Part shown: positions 35,124 to 43,650 of the stretch, one piece after another | How positions within the stretch are numbered: position 1 is the stretch's first letter | How the letters are laid out: each line of letters begins with the position of its first letter | NCBI GenBank assembly: GCA_963737425.1 | Contig: CAVTSX010000003.1 | Coordinates: 372,001-436,000, forward strand | Reading direction: 5' to 3' | DNA length: 64,000 bases | DNA from: DASXRA01 sp963737425 | GTDB lineage: Bacteria; Actinomycetota; Actinomycetes; Mycobacteriales; Jatrophihabitantaceae | Program-made: the position numbers and the translations under genes | The notes under the pieces: model-generated | The model's input: only the letters and a program-made list of their open reading frames with translations | Told to the model about the DNA's origin: nothing | Database searches by the model: none

Positions 35124-35182
35124 CCGGTTGAAGTCCGTTCTGGCCTGGGTGCTTTTGACCGAAGGCCGACGTAGACTGATGT

Positions 35183-35229
35183 GGAGAGGTTCTCCGTTTC
35201 CACCATCAACGATACGGAGACAGTCTCCG
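35183..35229. promoter_or_regulatory. Two palindromic operators between MFS and TetR genes
   Basis: GGAGAGGTTCTCC (35183-35195, 5-base arms) and the perfect CGGAGACAGTCTCCG (35215-35229, 7-base arms) share the GGAGA/TCTCC core and lie in the divergent promoter region. They are the likely binding sites of the adjacent TetR protein, controlling both genes. Confidence 0.65.
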
Positions 35230-35265
35230 CTTAGCAAGTGCGTTCATGAATTCAGGAGGCCGACG

Positions 35266-35808
35266 GTGCGGGCGGACGCGGCGCGCAATCGCGACAAGAT
35301 CATCGAGGCTGCCCGGGTGGCGTTCCGCACGCGCGGCTACGAGGCCCCGATGGACGACATCGCCAAAGCCGCCGGTGTCGGGGCGGGAACCCTGTACCGC
35401 CATTTCCCCACCCGCGAATCTCTGGTCGACGCGGTGATGCAGGCCTGGGTCGAGCGGGTCAACGACGCCGTCGGCAAGGTTCTCGCCGAGGGCGGCACGT
35501 CGCGCGAACTCCTGCTGCGCTGGTTCGCGCAATACGTCGAGCTGATCTCGGTACACAAGGGCGGACCGGCCAAGATCACGCTGGCAATGGAGGACAACAC
35601 CTCGCCGATGCGGGCCAAGTGTCAGACCCTCCGCGCTGCCAACACCCAGATCATCGAGCAGCTCGGAGACGATCTTCGGCCCGGCGTCGACTCACTCCAG
35701 TTCGCCCGACTCGTCGGCGGGATCGCCAGTGTCGTTGACCAGGGCAACCTGCCCGCCGCATCCGTCGGGCCGATGCTCGAGGTCGTTGTCGACGGCCTGC
35801 TCGTCTAA
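35266..35808 (+). CDS. TetR-family transcriptional regulator
   Basis: 180 residues from GTG 35266, with AGGAGG 6 bases upstream; the frame is open from 35071 but this site decides the start. The TetR HTH is canonical (RDKIIEAARVAFRTRGYEAP, MDDIAKAAGVGAGTLYRHFP). The C-terminal ligand domain is short and helical and resembles the SbtR-type (TetR_C_11-like) group. Divergent orientation and shared palindromes point to repression of the MFS exporter and of itself, relieved by an exporter substrate. Confidence 0.85.
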   Translation: MRADAARNRDKIIEAARVAFRTRGYEAPMDDIAKAAGVGAGTLYRHFPTRESLVDAVMQAWVERVNDAVGKVLAEGGTSRELLLRWFAQYVELISVHKGGPAKITLAMEDNTSPMRAKCQTLRAANTQIIEQLGDDLRPGVDSLQFARLVGGIASVVDQGNLPAASVGPMLEVVVDGLLV

Positions 35809-36371
35809 CTCATCACTCGCCTGCCCTCACGCAACCCCGAGCCTTCATCGCTCCCGGATGACCTCACCCCGCTGATCCTTCGCGCATCGGGGTGACAGCC
35901 ACACAAGCTGACACACGCCTTCGCGGCCGCGAAGGCGCGCGAGCCGTCGTTCTGTGCTCGGACCGAGCTTCCCTACCAACGAACAGATGGATCCGTATGG
36001 AGCCGCGAAACGCACTCTATGCCGATGATCGGAAGATCATCTTGTGTATGAGCATGTGTTGGCGCGGATGACCTCTAATAGTCGCGGTCTGTGCCGAGAG
36101 CCATGTCGTTGCGTGAAGTGCCGACGGCGGATTCACGTCGGTGCTGTGTAGTGCAGTCTGGCTTGCGTTGTTGGTCGCTCCCACAAGACGCGTCCTCACC
36201 GGGCATTTTCGCCGCCGGGTAAACGGGCACCGCCTGGCAGGTAAGGGATTGCGATCTCAGCTGTGCGCCCGCGCGCCCGCTCGGGTTCCGGTTCCCCTTA
36301 CGGCACGCGGCTTCTGCCTCGCACCGATACAGGTACGCGGCTGCGGCACGGCGATGGCCGCCGGCGTGAGG
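35809..36371. other. Gene-free region between convergent genes
   Basis: 563 bases between the TetR gene and the convergent membrane-protein gene. One perfect hairpin, GATGATC-GGAA-GATCATC (36024-36041), could act as a terminator. I see no supported gene; the open frames here have no domains. Confidence 0.4.
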
Positions 36372-36962
36372 TCAGCCTCGCGTTGGGATGACGTGCACGC
36401 TGGCGAGCCTCATGCCGGCGCGGAGCATCGCCAGCCCGAGCGCGAGCATCGCGGCGATCACCGGCCACTGGTAGGGGCCAGGCAGGTAGAGGGCCAGAAA
36501 CCAGGAGCGGGTGGGCGTCTCGGTGAGCTTCATGACCGCCGGCACGAGTCCCTGCGGGAAGAGCGGGAGCCAGCACAGCCCCAGGCAGGCCCCCGCGAGC
36601 GCATCCCGACGCGCGGGCGCCGTCAGCCGCACGGCCAGGCCCTCCTTCGCGACATTCAAGCTGAACTGCGGGCCGCCGCCGCCCTCGGCGATCGTGTCGT
36701 GCAGCAACGCAGCCATCTCGTAGCCGTAGCGGGTGCGCCAGGCGGCCGGATACCAGCGCAGCAGCCGCGTCACGCGGCGGTCCCGCCTGGCCGCCGGACT
36801 CTTGTCCAATGCCCGGTAGCGATCGATCAGCCACAACGCCAGCCACACGAGCGCCAGCGGCGACAGCAGCGTCCAAAACACGATCGAGGCCGCTACGAAC
36901 AGCACTAGGTGGCGCTCGGCCACCTGCGCCAGAAATCGGGGCGTCGCCCTGACCCATTTCAT
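36372..36962 (-). CDS. Membrane protein paired with a PadR regulator
   Basis: 196 residues from ATG 36962, overlapping the PadR stop (ATGA). An N-terminal helix pair (about 18-46) is followed by the motif LLRWYPAAWRTRYGYEMAALL, seen in many actinobacterial membrane proteins located beside PadR genes, and then three more hydrophobic segments. Such proteins are presumed to be regulated by, or to modulate, the partner regulator; there is no proven function. Confidence 0.75.
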   Translation of the reverse strand: MKWVRATPRFLAQVAERHLVLFVAASIVFWTLLSPLALVWLALWLIDRYRALDKSPAARRDRRVTRLLRWYPAAWRTRYGYEMAALLHDTIAEGGGGPQFSLNVAKEGLAVRLTAPARRDALAGACLGLCWLPLFPQGLVPAVMKLTETPTRSWFLALYLPGPYQWPVIAAMLALGLAMLRAGMRLASVHVIPTRG

Positions 36963-37288
36963 GAAGTCGCCAGCCCCGTCGACAATCGTCGAAGGCCAAC
37001 ATCGCTCACCCGCCGCTGCGCCGTCAGCTGCGCCTCCAACGCGCGCGCACCGCGGGGCGTGATGTCGTACGGGCGGCGCCGCCCCTCGCCTTCCAGCGCC
37101 TCGATCAAGCCGTCGTGCTCCAAGCGGCTGAGGGCGCCGTAAAGCGTGCCCGGCTGGAGCCTCACGCCGGCGAATGCCTCGACGTCCTTTGTGATGGCGT
37201 AGCCGTGCTTCGGGCCTTGGGCCAGACTGGACAGGATCAGCGTGGCCGGACCAGCGAAGCGTCCGAGACCGCCAAGCTCCGAGTTCAT
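36959..37288 (-). CDS. PadR-family transcriptional regulator
   Basis: 109 residues from ATG 37288. The winged-helix core is typical (LILSSLAQGPKHGYAITKD, LQPGTLYGALSRLEHDGLI, RRRPYDITPRGARALE), with a short C-terminal dimerisation helix. The frame is open upstream to 37747 because it joins a transposase relic in phase by chance; residues before 37288 are not PadR-like. It is coupled by ATGA to the membrane-protein gene. A perfect palindrome 22 bases upstream of the start is the likely autoregulatory operator. Confidence 0.85.
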   Translation of the reverse strand: MNSELGGLGRFAGPATLILSSLAQGPKHGYAITKDVEAFAGVRLQPGTLYGALSRLEHDGLIEALEGEGRRRPYDITPRGARALEAQLTAQRRVSDVGLRRLSTGLATS

Positions 37289-37309
37289 GCGACCGAACCT
37301 ACTACGTAC

Positions 37310-37323
37310 GGCGATATATCGCC
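37310..37323. promoter_or_regulatory. Palindromic operator of the PadR gene
   Basis: GGCGATATATCGCC is a perfect 14-base palindrome ending 22 bases before the PadR start, with ACGTA-type sequence beside it. PadR proteins usually bind such AT-centred dyads over their own promoter. Confidence 0.55.
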
Positions 37324-37461
37324 AAGCGTTACAGTCGGATCGCGCCGAGTCGTCTTCGCCGTGGCGGCGCATACAGCACACCGGCACCACGACTCCGCGC
37401 GCCGGATCGAGCGACCGTGTCACTGCCGTCGTGGACGAAAGGCCATAGTTGCTTCGACCTG

Positions 37462-37477
37462 AAGACCCCGGGGTCTT
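37462..37477. repeat. Perfect 16-base palindrome at the edge of a transposase relic
   Basis: AAGACCCCGGGGTCTT is self-complementary. It lies at the downstream end of the transposase relic and could be an insertion-sequence end or a terminator. Confidence 0.4.
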
Positions 37478-37745
37478 AGCGCCGGTTGCGGGCCTGCCTG
37501 TGCGGTTGTCTTGGTGGCCAGGCGGATCTGGGCTCGCGGGTGCTCGGCTGTTGTATGCAGCGAGGGTCCCGATCTTGACCAGGTTGTGGGCGAGGACGCC
37601 GTGTCCGCACCAGGTTCGGGCGCCGGTGATGCCGGTGAGGTGGGTGCGGTTCCAGCCGTAGCTGCGTTTGATGTGGTTGATGCGGCCTTCGAATCCGGTT
37701 CGCCATTTGATCTTCTCGCGGGAAGCTGGCCGGACTATGAATCGC
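37478..37745 (-). pseudogene. C-terminal relic of an insertion-sequence transposase
   Basis: Reading the minus strand gives KWRTGFEGRINHIKRSYGWN, then GITGARTWCGHGVLAHNLVKI, the conserved C-terminal block of DDE transposases of the ISNCY/IS1182-like groups (their KRGYG and C-G-GV-AHNL motifs). No N-terminus or catalytic D-D is present. It abuts an integrase relic of opposite strand at about 37735. Confidence 0.65.
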
Positions 37746-37938
37746 ACGCTACCGCGCTCGACCGCACCGAGCTCGGCGCGCTACTGGTCGCGGCCGGACT
37801 CAGCACGGCGCAGGAGCATGCGCTGATCTCGCTGCTCGCGTTGAACGGGCTGCGCATCAGCGAGGCGCTCGGCGCGGATATCACCGCGATGGACAGCGAA
37901 CGCGGCCACCGGACTCTGACGGTGGTGCGGGTGTCGGG
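37735..37938 (+). pseudogene. Internal relic of a tyrosine integrase
   Basis: The plus frame reads TALDRTELGALLVAAGLSTA, then LLALNGLRISEALGADI and HRTLTVVR: the entry to a phage-integrase catalytic domain, including the first catalytic Arg (GLRISEAL). The His and Tyr motifs are absent. Homology ends at about 37930, where an unrelated coding fragment begins. Confidence 0.65.
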
Positions 37939-38037
37939 GTCGGGCGTGCCGAGCCCGCCTGCAGCGAGCACGCCGAGTGTCAGGCCGGGGACCAGGGTCG
38001 CCAGGCCGGCGACGATCAGGGCACGGCGGCGCGTCAC
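37935..38037 (-). pseudogene. 5' fragment of an exported protein gene
   Basis: From GTG 38037 the frame gives a basic start and a hydrophobic segment (TRRRALIVAGLATLVPGLTL), then GGLGTPDPDT, and breaks off at the integrase relic. It looks like a signal peptide or single membrane anchor whose mature part was lost. Confidence 0.45.
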
Positions 38038-38201
38038 GCCACGAGGATAGGTTCGCGGCTCCCTAGCGCCCATCGCCCTGCGGGGTGACGTCCGGTCCCC
38101 CGACGGGGGTAGACGGGGATCCCTCCGCGGCGTGTTTCGGCGGGGCGGTGCGCGTTCCTAGCGTCGCTGCCGATCCTCGGACGCCCTGGAGGTGTGGCGC
38201 A

Positions 38202-40337
38202 ATGGTGGAAACGCATCCCGCCGATGCCGGCCGGTTCGCCCGGCTAGCGACGTGGGCGTACCGGCACCGCTGGCGGGCCGCGGCCGGCTGGCTGTTGCTG
38301 CTGGCGGTGGTGACCGGCTGCGAGCAACTGGCGGGCAGTCACTGGCGCAACGACTACTCGCTGCCGGGCACGCAGGCACAGCAGGCCCAGGACGTACTCG
38401 AGCGGCAGGCACCGGCCCGGGCCGGTGCGACCGTCCAGGTCGTGTTCGAGGCCCGGGCCGGCTTCGCTTCGGACGGCACGCACCGGCGCGTCGAGGCGCT
38501 GCTGGATCGGTTACGCACGCTGCCGCACGTTGTCGCGGTACGTGACCCGTATCGCGACCGGTCGGCGATCTCCCGCGACGGGACCGTCGGCTACGCCACC
38601 GTGGCGCTGGACGGCCAGGCCCAGGATGTGCCGCACCGCGCGGTACGCCGGCTCGTCGCCACCGCTCGGTCCGCGGCAGGTGGCGGGCTGCGGGTGGAAC
38701 TCGGCGGTGAGGCCGTGGTCGCGGCCGAAGACGGCGGTGGCGGCTCGGCCGAGGGCGTCGGCATGGTCGCGGCGCTCGTCGTGCTGGCGCTGCTGTTCGG
38801 GTCGCTGCTCGCCGCCAGCTTGCCGCTGCTGATCGCGGTCGTGGCAGTGGGGTCGGCGATCGGCCTGGTGGTGCTGGCCTCGCACCTGGCGACGGTGGCC
38901 GATTACACCGCGCCGCTGATGGTCCTGGTCGGACTCGGGGTCGGCATCGACTACGCGATGCTGCTGTTCTCCCGCTACCGCAGCGAGTTGCTCGCCGGCG
39001 CGTCCCGGGAGGCGGCGGCCCGGCGGGCGATGGACAGTGCCGGACGCACGGTCTTCATCGCCGGCTCGATGGTGATCATCGCGCTGACAGGGTTGATCGC
39101 GCTCGGCCTGGGGTCGCTGCAGGGCGTCGCTGTGGCGGTCGCGCTGACGGTACTGGTCACGATGGCCGCATCGCTTACCCTGCTGCCGGCGCTGCTCGCC
39201 ATCATGGGTCAGCGGATCGAGGCCGCGGTGCGCCGCCGCACCCGCCGGTCGCGCCGGCCGGACGGGGCGCGTTGGCGACGGTGGTCGGATGCCGTGCAGC
39301 GCCGACCCTGGGCGGCGACGCTGGTCGCGGCCGCGGTACTGGTCGCGCTGTGCCTGCCGGTGCTGGGCATGCGGCTGGGCTTCGCGGATGCCGGCAACGG
39401 TCCGCAGTCGCGCACCAGCCGGCAGGCCTACGACCTGCTCGCCGAAGGCTTCGGGCCAGGCTTCAACGGTCCGCTGATCGTGGTGGCGACCGGCGGCTCC
39501 CCCGACGGCAATGCGCTGCGGCGCACCCTGGCGGCCACGCCCGGTGTCGCCGCCACCACGCCAGCGACGATCACGCCGGACGGACGCACGGCGATGGTTG
39601 TCGCGTTCCCGGCCGCCAAGCCGCAGGACGCCGCCACGCAGCAGTTGGTCAGCAGGCTGCGCGAGCAGGTGCTGCCGCGGCTGGCCCGCGCGATGGGCAG
39701 CACCGTCCTGGTCGGCGGCACCACCGCGGCAGCGGTCGATTTCGCCGATGCCGTCGCGGCGCGGCTGCCGCTGTTCATCGCGATCGTCGTCGGCCTGTCC
39801 GCGGCGCTGCTCCTCATCGTGTTCCGTTCCGTGCTGATCCCAGTCAAGGCTGCGGCGCTGAATGTGCTCAGCGTCGGAGTCGCGCTCGGTGTGATCACGC
39901 TGGTCTTCCAGCACGGCGTGCTCGGCGCCGCACCCGGTCCGATCGAGGCGTACGTACCGGTGATGATCTTTGCGATCGCGTTCGGGCTGTCCATGGACTA
40001 CGAGGTGTTCCTGCTCGGCCGCATGCACGAGGAATGGGAACGTCACGGCGACGCGCACCGCGCCGTCCGCGAAGGGCTCGCCACGACCGGCCGCGTGGTC
40101 AGCGCCGCAGCCGCGATCATGGTGGTCGTCTTCGCGTCGTTCCTGCTCGACGAGGGCCGGATGCTGCAGCAGTTCGGGCTTGGGCTAGCCGTCGCGGTCT
40201 TCGCGGACGCCCTGGTGATCCGCTGCCTGATCCTGCCGGCGGTCATGCACCTGCTCGGGTCCCGAGCCTGGTGGCTACCCGCACCGATCGCGCGGCGACT
40301 GCGGCGGCTGGCGCTCGAACCGGAGGCCACCCGATGA
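38202..40337 (+). CDS. MMPL-family RND transporter
   Basis: 711 residues from ATG 38202 with GGAGGTG upstream; the frame is open from 38085 but without a better site. The architecture is the duplicated MMPL fold: one N-terminal helix (about 23-42), a ~140-residue extracellular domain, five or six helices (about 185-370), a second helix and extracellular domain (about 385-510), and the final helix bundle (520-690). The typical segments GLGVGIDYAMLLFSRYR and IAFGLSMDYEVFLLGRMHEE, each with the proton-relay Asp-Tyr pair, are intact. MMPL proteins export lipids, siderophores or drugs by proton motive force. Its stop overlaps the next small gene, placing it in an operon with a multicopper oxidase. 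Confidence 0.88.
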   Translation: MVETHPADAGRFARLATWAYRHRWRAAAGWLLLLAVVTGCEQLAGSHWRNDYSLPGTQAQQAQDVLERQAPARAGATVQVVFEARAGFASDGTHRRVEALLDRLRTLPHVVAVRDPYRDRSAISRDGTVGYATVALDGQAQDVPHRAVRRLVATARSAAGGGLRVELGGEAVVAAEDGGGGSAEGVGMVAALVVLALLFGSLLAASLPLLIAVVAVGSAIGLVVLASHLATVADYTAPLMVLVGLGVGIDYAMLLFSRYRSELLAGASREAAARRAMDSAGRTVFIAGSMVIIALTGLIALGLGSLQGVAVAVALTVLVTMAASLTLLPALLAIMGQRIEAAVRRRTRRSRRPDGARWRRWSDAVQRRPWAATLVAAAVLVALCLPVLGMRLGFADAGNGPQSRTSRQAYDLLAEGFGPGFNGPLIVVATGGSPDGNALRRTLAATPGVAATTPATITPDGRTAMVVAFPAAKPQDAATQQLVSRLREQVLPRLARAMGSTVLVGGTTAAAVDFADAVAARLPLFIAIVVGLSAALLLIVFRSVLIPVKAAALNVLSVGVALGVITLVFQHGVLGAAPGPIEAYVPVMIFAIAFGLSMDYEVFLLGRMHEEWERHGDAHRAVREGLATTGRVVSAAAAIMVVVFASFLLDEGRMLQQFGLGLAVAVFADALVIRCLILPAVMHLLGSRAWWLPAPIARRLRRLALEPEATR

Positions 40338-40513
40338 GAACAGCCGGTCTCGCGCTCGTCGGCCTGCTCGTGGGTTTCCTCATCGGCATCGTGGTGTCGG
40401 ACCTGCTCGTCGTGCAGTTCCACGACGTGGCCGCCGCGAAAGGCCTCCCGCTCTACCTCGCCACAGCATGCGCGATCGGTGCGCCGCTCGTCGACCGCCG
40501 GCGCAGGGGGTGA
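40334..40513 (+). CDS. 59-residue membrane protein in the MMPL operon
   Basis: ATG 40334 overlaps the MMPL stop (ATGA). The peptide has one strong membrane helix at its start (LALVGLLVGFLIGIVVSDLL) and a second weaker one (LPLYLATACAIGAPL), and ends in a basic tail (DRRRRG). The next gene starts 5 bases later. Spacing on both sides indicates a real coupled gene, perhaps a subunit or assembly aid of the transporter. Confidence 0.6.
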   Translation: MRTAGLALVGLLVGFLIGIVVSDLLVVQFHDVAAAKGLPLYLATACAIGAPLVDRRRRG

Positions 40514-40518
40514 GATCG

Positions 40519-42018
40519 ATGCCGCTGAGTCGCCGCCAGTTCCTCGGTGCGATCGCAATCGGCGCGGTTGCCATGCCGCTGGGTGCGTGCACCGGTGCGC
40601 GCCGGGTGAACACCGTCGGCAAGGCCACCTTCACCGGGCGGTTGCCGATCCCGCCGCTGGCTCCCTCGCAACTCGACGGTGCCGGCGGGCGGGTGGTCGA
40701 CCTGACCGCCCAGGTCGGACGCCGGACGTTCCTGTCCGGCCGGGTCACCGACACCTGGGGATACAACGGCGCCTACCTCGGGCCGACGCTGCGCGCGTCG
40801 CGCGGTGAGCGGGTCACCGTCAACGTCCACAACGGGCTGCCCGAGACGACGAGCGTGCACTGGCACGGCATGCATCTGCCCGCCGCCGACGACGGCGGAC
40901 CGCACCAGCCGATCGAGCCGGGTTCCAGCTGGTCGCCGACCTGGACCATCGACCAGCCCGCGAGCACGCTGTGGTACCACCCGCACCCGCACGGCCGCAC
41001 CGAGAAGCACGTCTACCGCGGGCTGGCCGGCATGTTCATCCTCGACGACGAGCGCCAGACCGTTCCGGACCTGCCTCGCGCCTACGGCGTCGACGACATC
41101 CCGCTGATCGTCCAGGACAAGCGGTTCGATGCCGAGGGCGCATTCGACGAGTCCGACCACCGTCCCACCGGGCTGCTCGGCGACATCGTGCTCGTCAACG
41201 GCGCGGTCACGCCGCACTTCGTGGTGCGCTCGCAGCTCACGCGGCTGCGCGTCCTCAACGCGTCCACTGCGCGGATCTACAGCTTCGGCTTCGCGGACAA
41301 CCGCCCGTTCACCCTGATCGGCACGGACGGTGGGCTGCTCGCTCAGCCGTACCAGACCGACCGGATCCAGCTGTCGCCGGCTGAGCGTGCCGAGATCGTC
41401 GTGCAGATGCGCCCCGGCGAGCACGTCGTGCTGCGCTCGTACCCACCGGAGCTGGGCACCCCGCGTGACATGACCACCGAGGTCGGAGGCGCCGACTCGT
41501 TCGACGTCATGGAGTTGCGCGCCGGCCGGTCGCTACGACCGGCACGGGCGATCCCGGCCGTGTTGGCCGACCTGCCCCGTCTGGATCCGGGCGCTGCCAC
41601 CGCGGTGCGCAGCTTCCACCTCGCCGAGCGCCGCATCAACGGCAAGAAGATGGACATCGACCGGATCGACGAGGTCGTCACCGCGAACAGCACCGAGATC
41701 TGGGACGTCGTCAACCTGCACCCGTTGCCGCATAACTTCCACGTCCATGGCGTGCAGTACCAGGTGCTGTCCGTCGACGGCGCACCACCACCGCCACAGC
41801 TCGCGGGGTGGAAGGACACCGTCTACCTGCCGCCGCACGTCGAGCTCCGGCTGATCATGCGCTTCGGCGACTACGCCGACCCCGCAATGCCGTACATGTA
41901 CCACTGCCACCTCCTCTTCCACGAGGACGCGGGCATGATGGGCCAGTTCGTCGTCGTCGAGCCCGGCCAGGAACCGACCATGCACCTTGGCGGCGCCCAG
42001 CACCATCACCACCACTGA
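40519..42018 (+). CDS. Tat-exported multicopper oxidase (CueO/laccase-like)
   Basis: 499 residues from ATG 40519. The N-terminus has a Tat motif (SRRQFLG) and a lipobox-like LGAC near residue 24, so it may be exported folded and lipid-anchored. All four copper-ligand blocks are present: HWHGMH (about 115), WYHPHPHG (about 153), HPLPHNFHVHG (about 410) and YHCHLLFHEDAGMM (about 460), covering the T1 site and the T2/T3 cluster. It ends in a natural five-His tail. Such enzymes oxidise Cu(I), metals or phenols outside the membrane. It directly follows the MMPL transporter and a small membrane protein, suggesting oxidation linked to export or copper tolerance; no copper-responsive regulator is seen. 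Confidence 0.9.
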   Translation: MPLSRRQFLGAIAIGAVAMPLGACTGARRVNTVGKATFTGRLPIPPLAPSQLDGAGGRVVDLTAQVGRRTFLSGRVTDTWGYNGAYLGPTLRASRGERVTVNVHNGLPETTSVHWHGMHLPAADDGGPHQPIEPGSSWSPTWTIDQPASTLWYHPHPHGRTEKHVYRGLAGMFILDDERQTVPDLPRAYGVDDIPLIVQDKRFDAEGAFDESDHRPTGLLGDIVLVNGAVTPHFVVRSQLTRLRVLNASTARIYSFGFADNRPFTLIGTDGGLLAQPYQTDRIQLSPAERAEIVVQMRPGEHVVLRSYPPELGTPRDMTTEVGGADSFDVMELRAGRSLRPARAIPAVLADLPRLDPGAATAVRSFHLAERRINGKKMDIDRIDEVVTANSTEIWDVVNLHPLPHNFHVHGVQYQVLSVDGAPPPPQLAGWKDTVYLPPHVELRLIMRFGDYADPAMPYMYHCHLLFHEDAGMMGQFVVVEPGQEPTMHLGGAQHHHHH

Positions 42019-42329
42019 CAACGACAAGGAAGCACTCGATTACCGGTGCTACGAACTGCCCGCGCCCAACAAATCGTCCTTGAACACATTCGCCCGGCAA
42101 CCATTACCAGCAGATCGATTACGGTCGCCGTCGGACGAACCACACGGAGCAACGGCCGATTTGTCCAGCGCGAACAAGGCGAGCCGTTGCGTGCTGAGCG
42201 GATTCGGCCCCGGGCGCACCGGCCATCTGGGCACAGAGCGACTTCGCATTCAACGAATCCGGACGGCCCGCCCCGCAGAGCGAGGCGAACCGTCCCATAG
42301 CTTCAGAGACTGACGCTCAACAGCGAACC
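42019..42329. other. Intergenic region, no gene recognised
   Basis: About 310 bases between the multicopper oxidase and the convergent peptidase gene's flanking relic. No terminator-like hairpin or supported gene is visible. Confidence 0.3.
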
Positions 42330-42434
42330 GCGCGCGGTTGGCGTTCACCATGGCTGTCTTGCCCTGGTTGGTCCTCAGCTTTCTCGCCGTCGGCAGGATC
42401 CAGCCGGTCTTTGCGGCGAGGACCGCGAGCGGGC
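42330..42434 (-). pseudogene. Frameshifted relic of a carboxypeptidase-regulatory-like repeat
   Basis: Immediately past the stop of the large peptidase, but in another frame, the minus strand reads SPLAVLAAKTGWILPTARKL and then NQGKTAMVNAN. This lines up residue for residue with a segment inside the protein (SPLTITASSPGWIPKTATKV, then TQGKTTTVNFN). The gene therefore once continued into another copy of that domain, or a duplicated copy decayed here. Confidence 0.6.
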
Positions 42435-43650
42435 TCAGGGCGTTCGGTCGCGGACAAACACGTCTGCGTCGAAATTGGTGTCGCCGGGGACCGGGACGAG
42501 GTTCGAGGCTTCGCTCTCGAACGCGACGTAGTGGGCGTCGGCGCTGATGGACGGCTGCTGCGAGCCGAAATCTGCCTCCGTCCCATCGCTGGCCACCGAC
42601 ACCCGCTCGTTGGTCTCGGTGTCCCGGTCGTGGACGATGACGTCCACGGTCCCGTTGGTGTCGTCGGGCACGAGGTTCGCCGCAAGGCTCATGAACGCGA
42701 CGTAGCGGCCATCGGCACTGATGGATGGCTGCTCGGAGAACCCGGGGCTCCCCCCCGTCCCGTCGGCGGCCACCGACACCCGCTCGGTGGTGCCGGCGAC
42801 CCGGTCGCGGACCAGGACATCCCAGGTCCCGGTGGTGTCGCCGGGGACGAGATTCGAGGCCAGGCTCTCGTAGGCGACGTAGCGGCCGTCGGCGCTGACG
42901 GCAGGCTCTCCGGAGGTCTGGTTCCCCTGGGTTCCGTCATTGGCCGTCGACACCCGCTTCGTGGTCCCGGTGGCCCGGTCGCGGACGAAGACGTCGACGA
43001 CCCCGTTGGTGTCGCCGGGGACGAGGTTCGAGGCGTCGCTGTCATAGGTGACGTAGCGGCCGTCGGCGCTGATGGCCGCCGAATCGGCGAACTGGTTCGC
43101 CTGGGTCCCGTCGCTGGCCACCGATACCCGCTCAGTGGTCCCGGTGACCCGGTCGCGGACGAAGACGTCCTTGCTTGCGTTGGAGTCGCCGGGGACGAGG
43201 TTCGAGGCCAAGCTCTCGAACGCGACGTAGCGGCCGTCGGGGCTGATGGACGGCTGTAGGGAGTTCCCGTCCTCCGGCGTGCCGTCGCCGGCCACCGACA
43301 CCCGCTCGTTGGTGCCGGTGACCCGGTCGTGGACGAAGACGTCCTCGACTCCGTTGGTGTCGCCGGGAACGAGGTTCGAGGCGAAGCTCGCGAAGGCGAC
43401 GTAGCGGCCGTCGGCGCTGATGGAGGGCGACTCGGAGAAGTCGTTCCCCTCGGTTCCGTCGCCGGCCACCGACACCCGCTCGGTCGTCCCGGCGACCCGG
43501 TCGCTGACGAAGACATCGCGAGTGTCGTTGGCATCGCCTCGGACCAGGTTGAAGGCCGAGCTGTCGAACGCGACGTAGCGCCCATCGCTGCTGGTGGAGG
43601 GATTATGGGCGTCGCCCGCCCCCTCCGTCCCATCGCTGGCCACCGAAAGC
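42435..43650 (-). repeat. Seven tandem ~174-base coding repeats (propeller blades)
   Basis: Each unit encodes SxSADGRYVAFxS, then ASNLVPGDTN, DVFVxDRxTGT and ERVSVAxDGT. DNA identity between units is high enough to see by eye, suggesting recent expansion or gene conversion. The final unit ends after DRTP; a matching ERL/SVASDGT strand before unit one would close the ring. Confidence 0.75.

Noticed and set aside
38511..40058. A 515-codon minus-strand frame over the MMPL gene
   Set aside because: Arg/Gln/His-rich antisense shadow of a clear membrane transporter.
42004..42018. Engineered His-tag at the end of the multicopper oxidase
   Set aside because: Five natural His codons in a genomic context; His-rich ends are common in copper proteins, and no vector sequence is nearby.
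42435..43650. CRISPR-like array
   Set aside because: The periodic repeats are ~174 bases, in-frame and encode propeller blades; no short repeat-spacer pattern occurs anywhere in the window.
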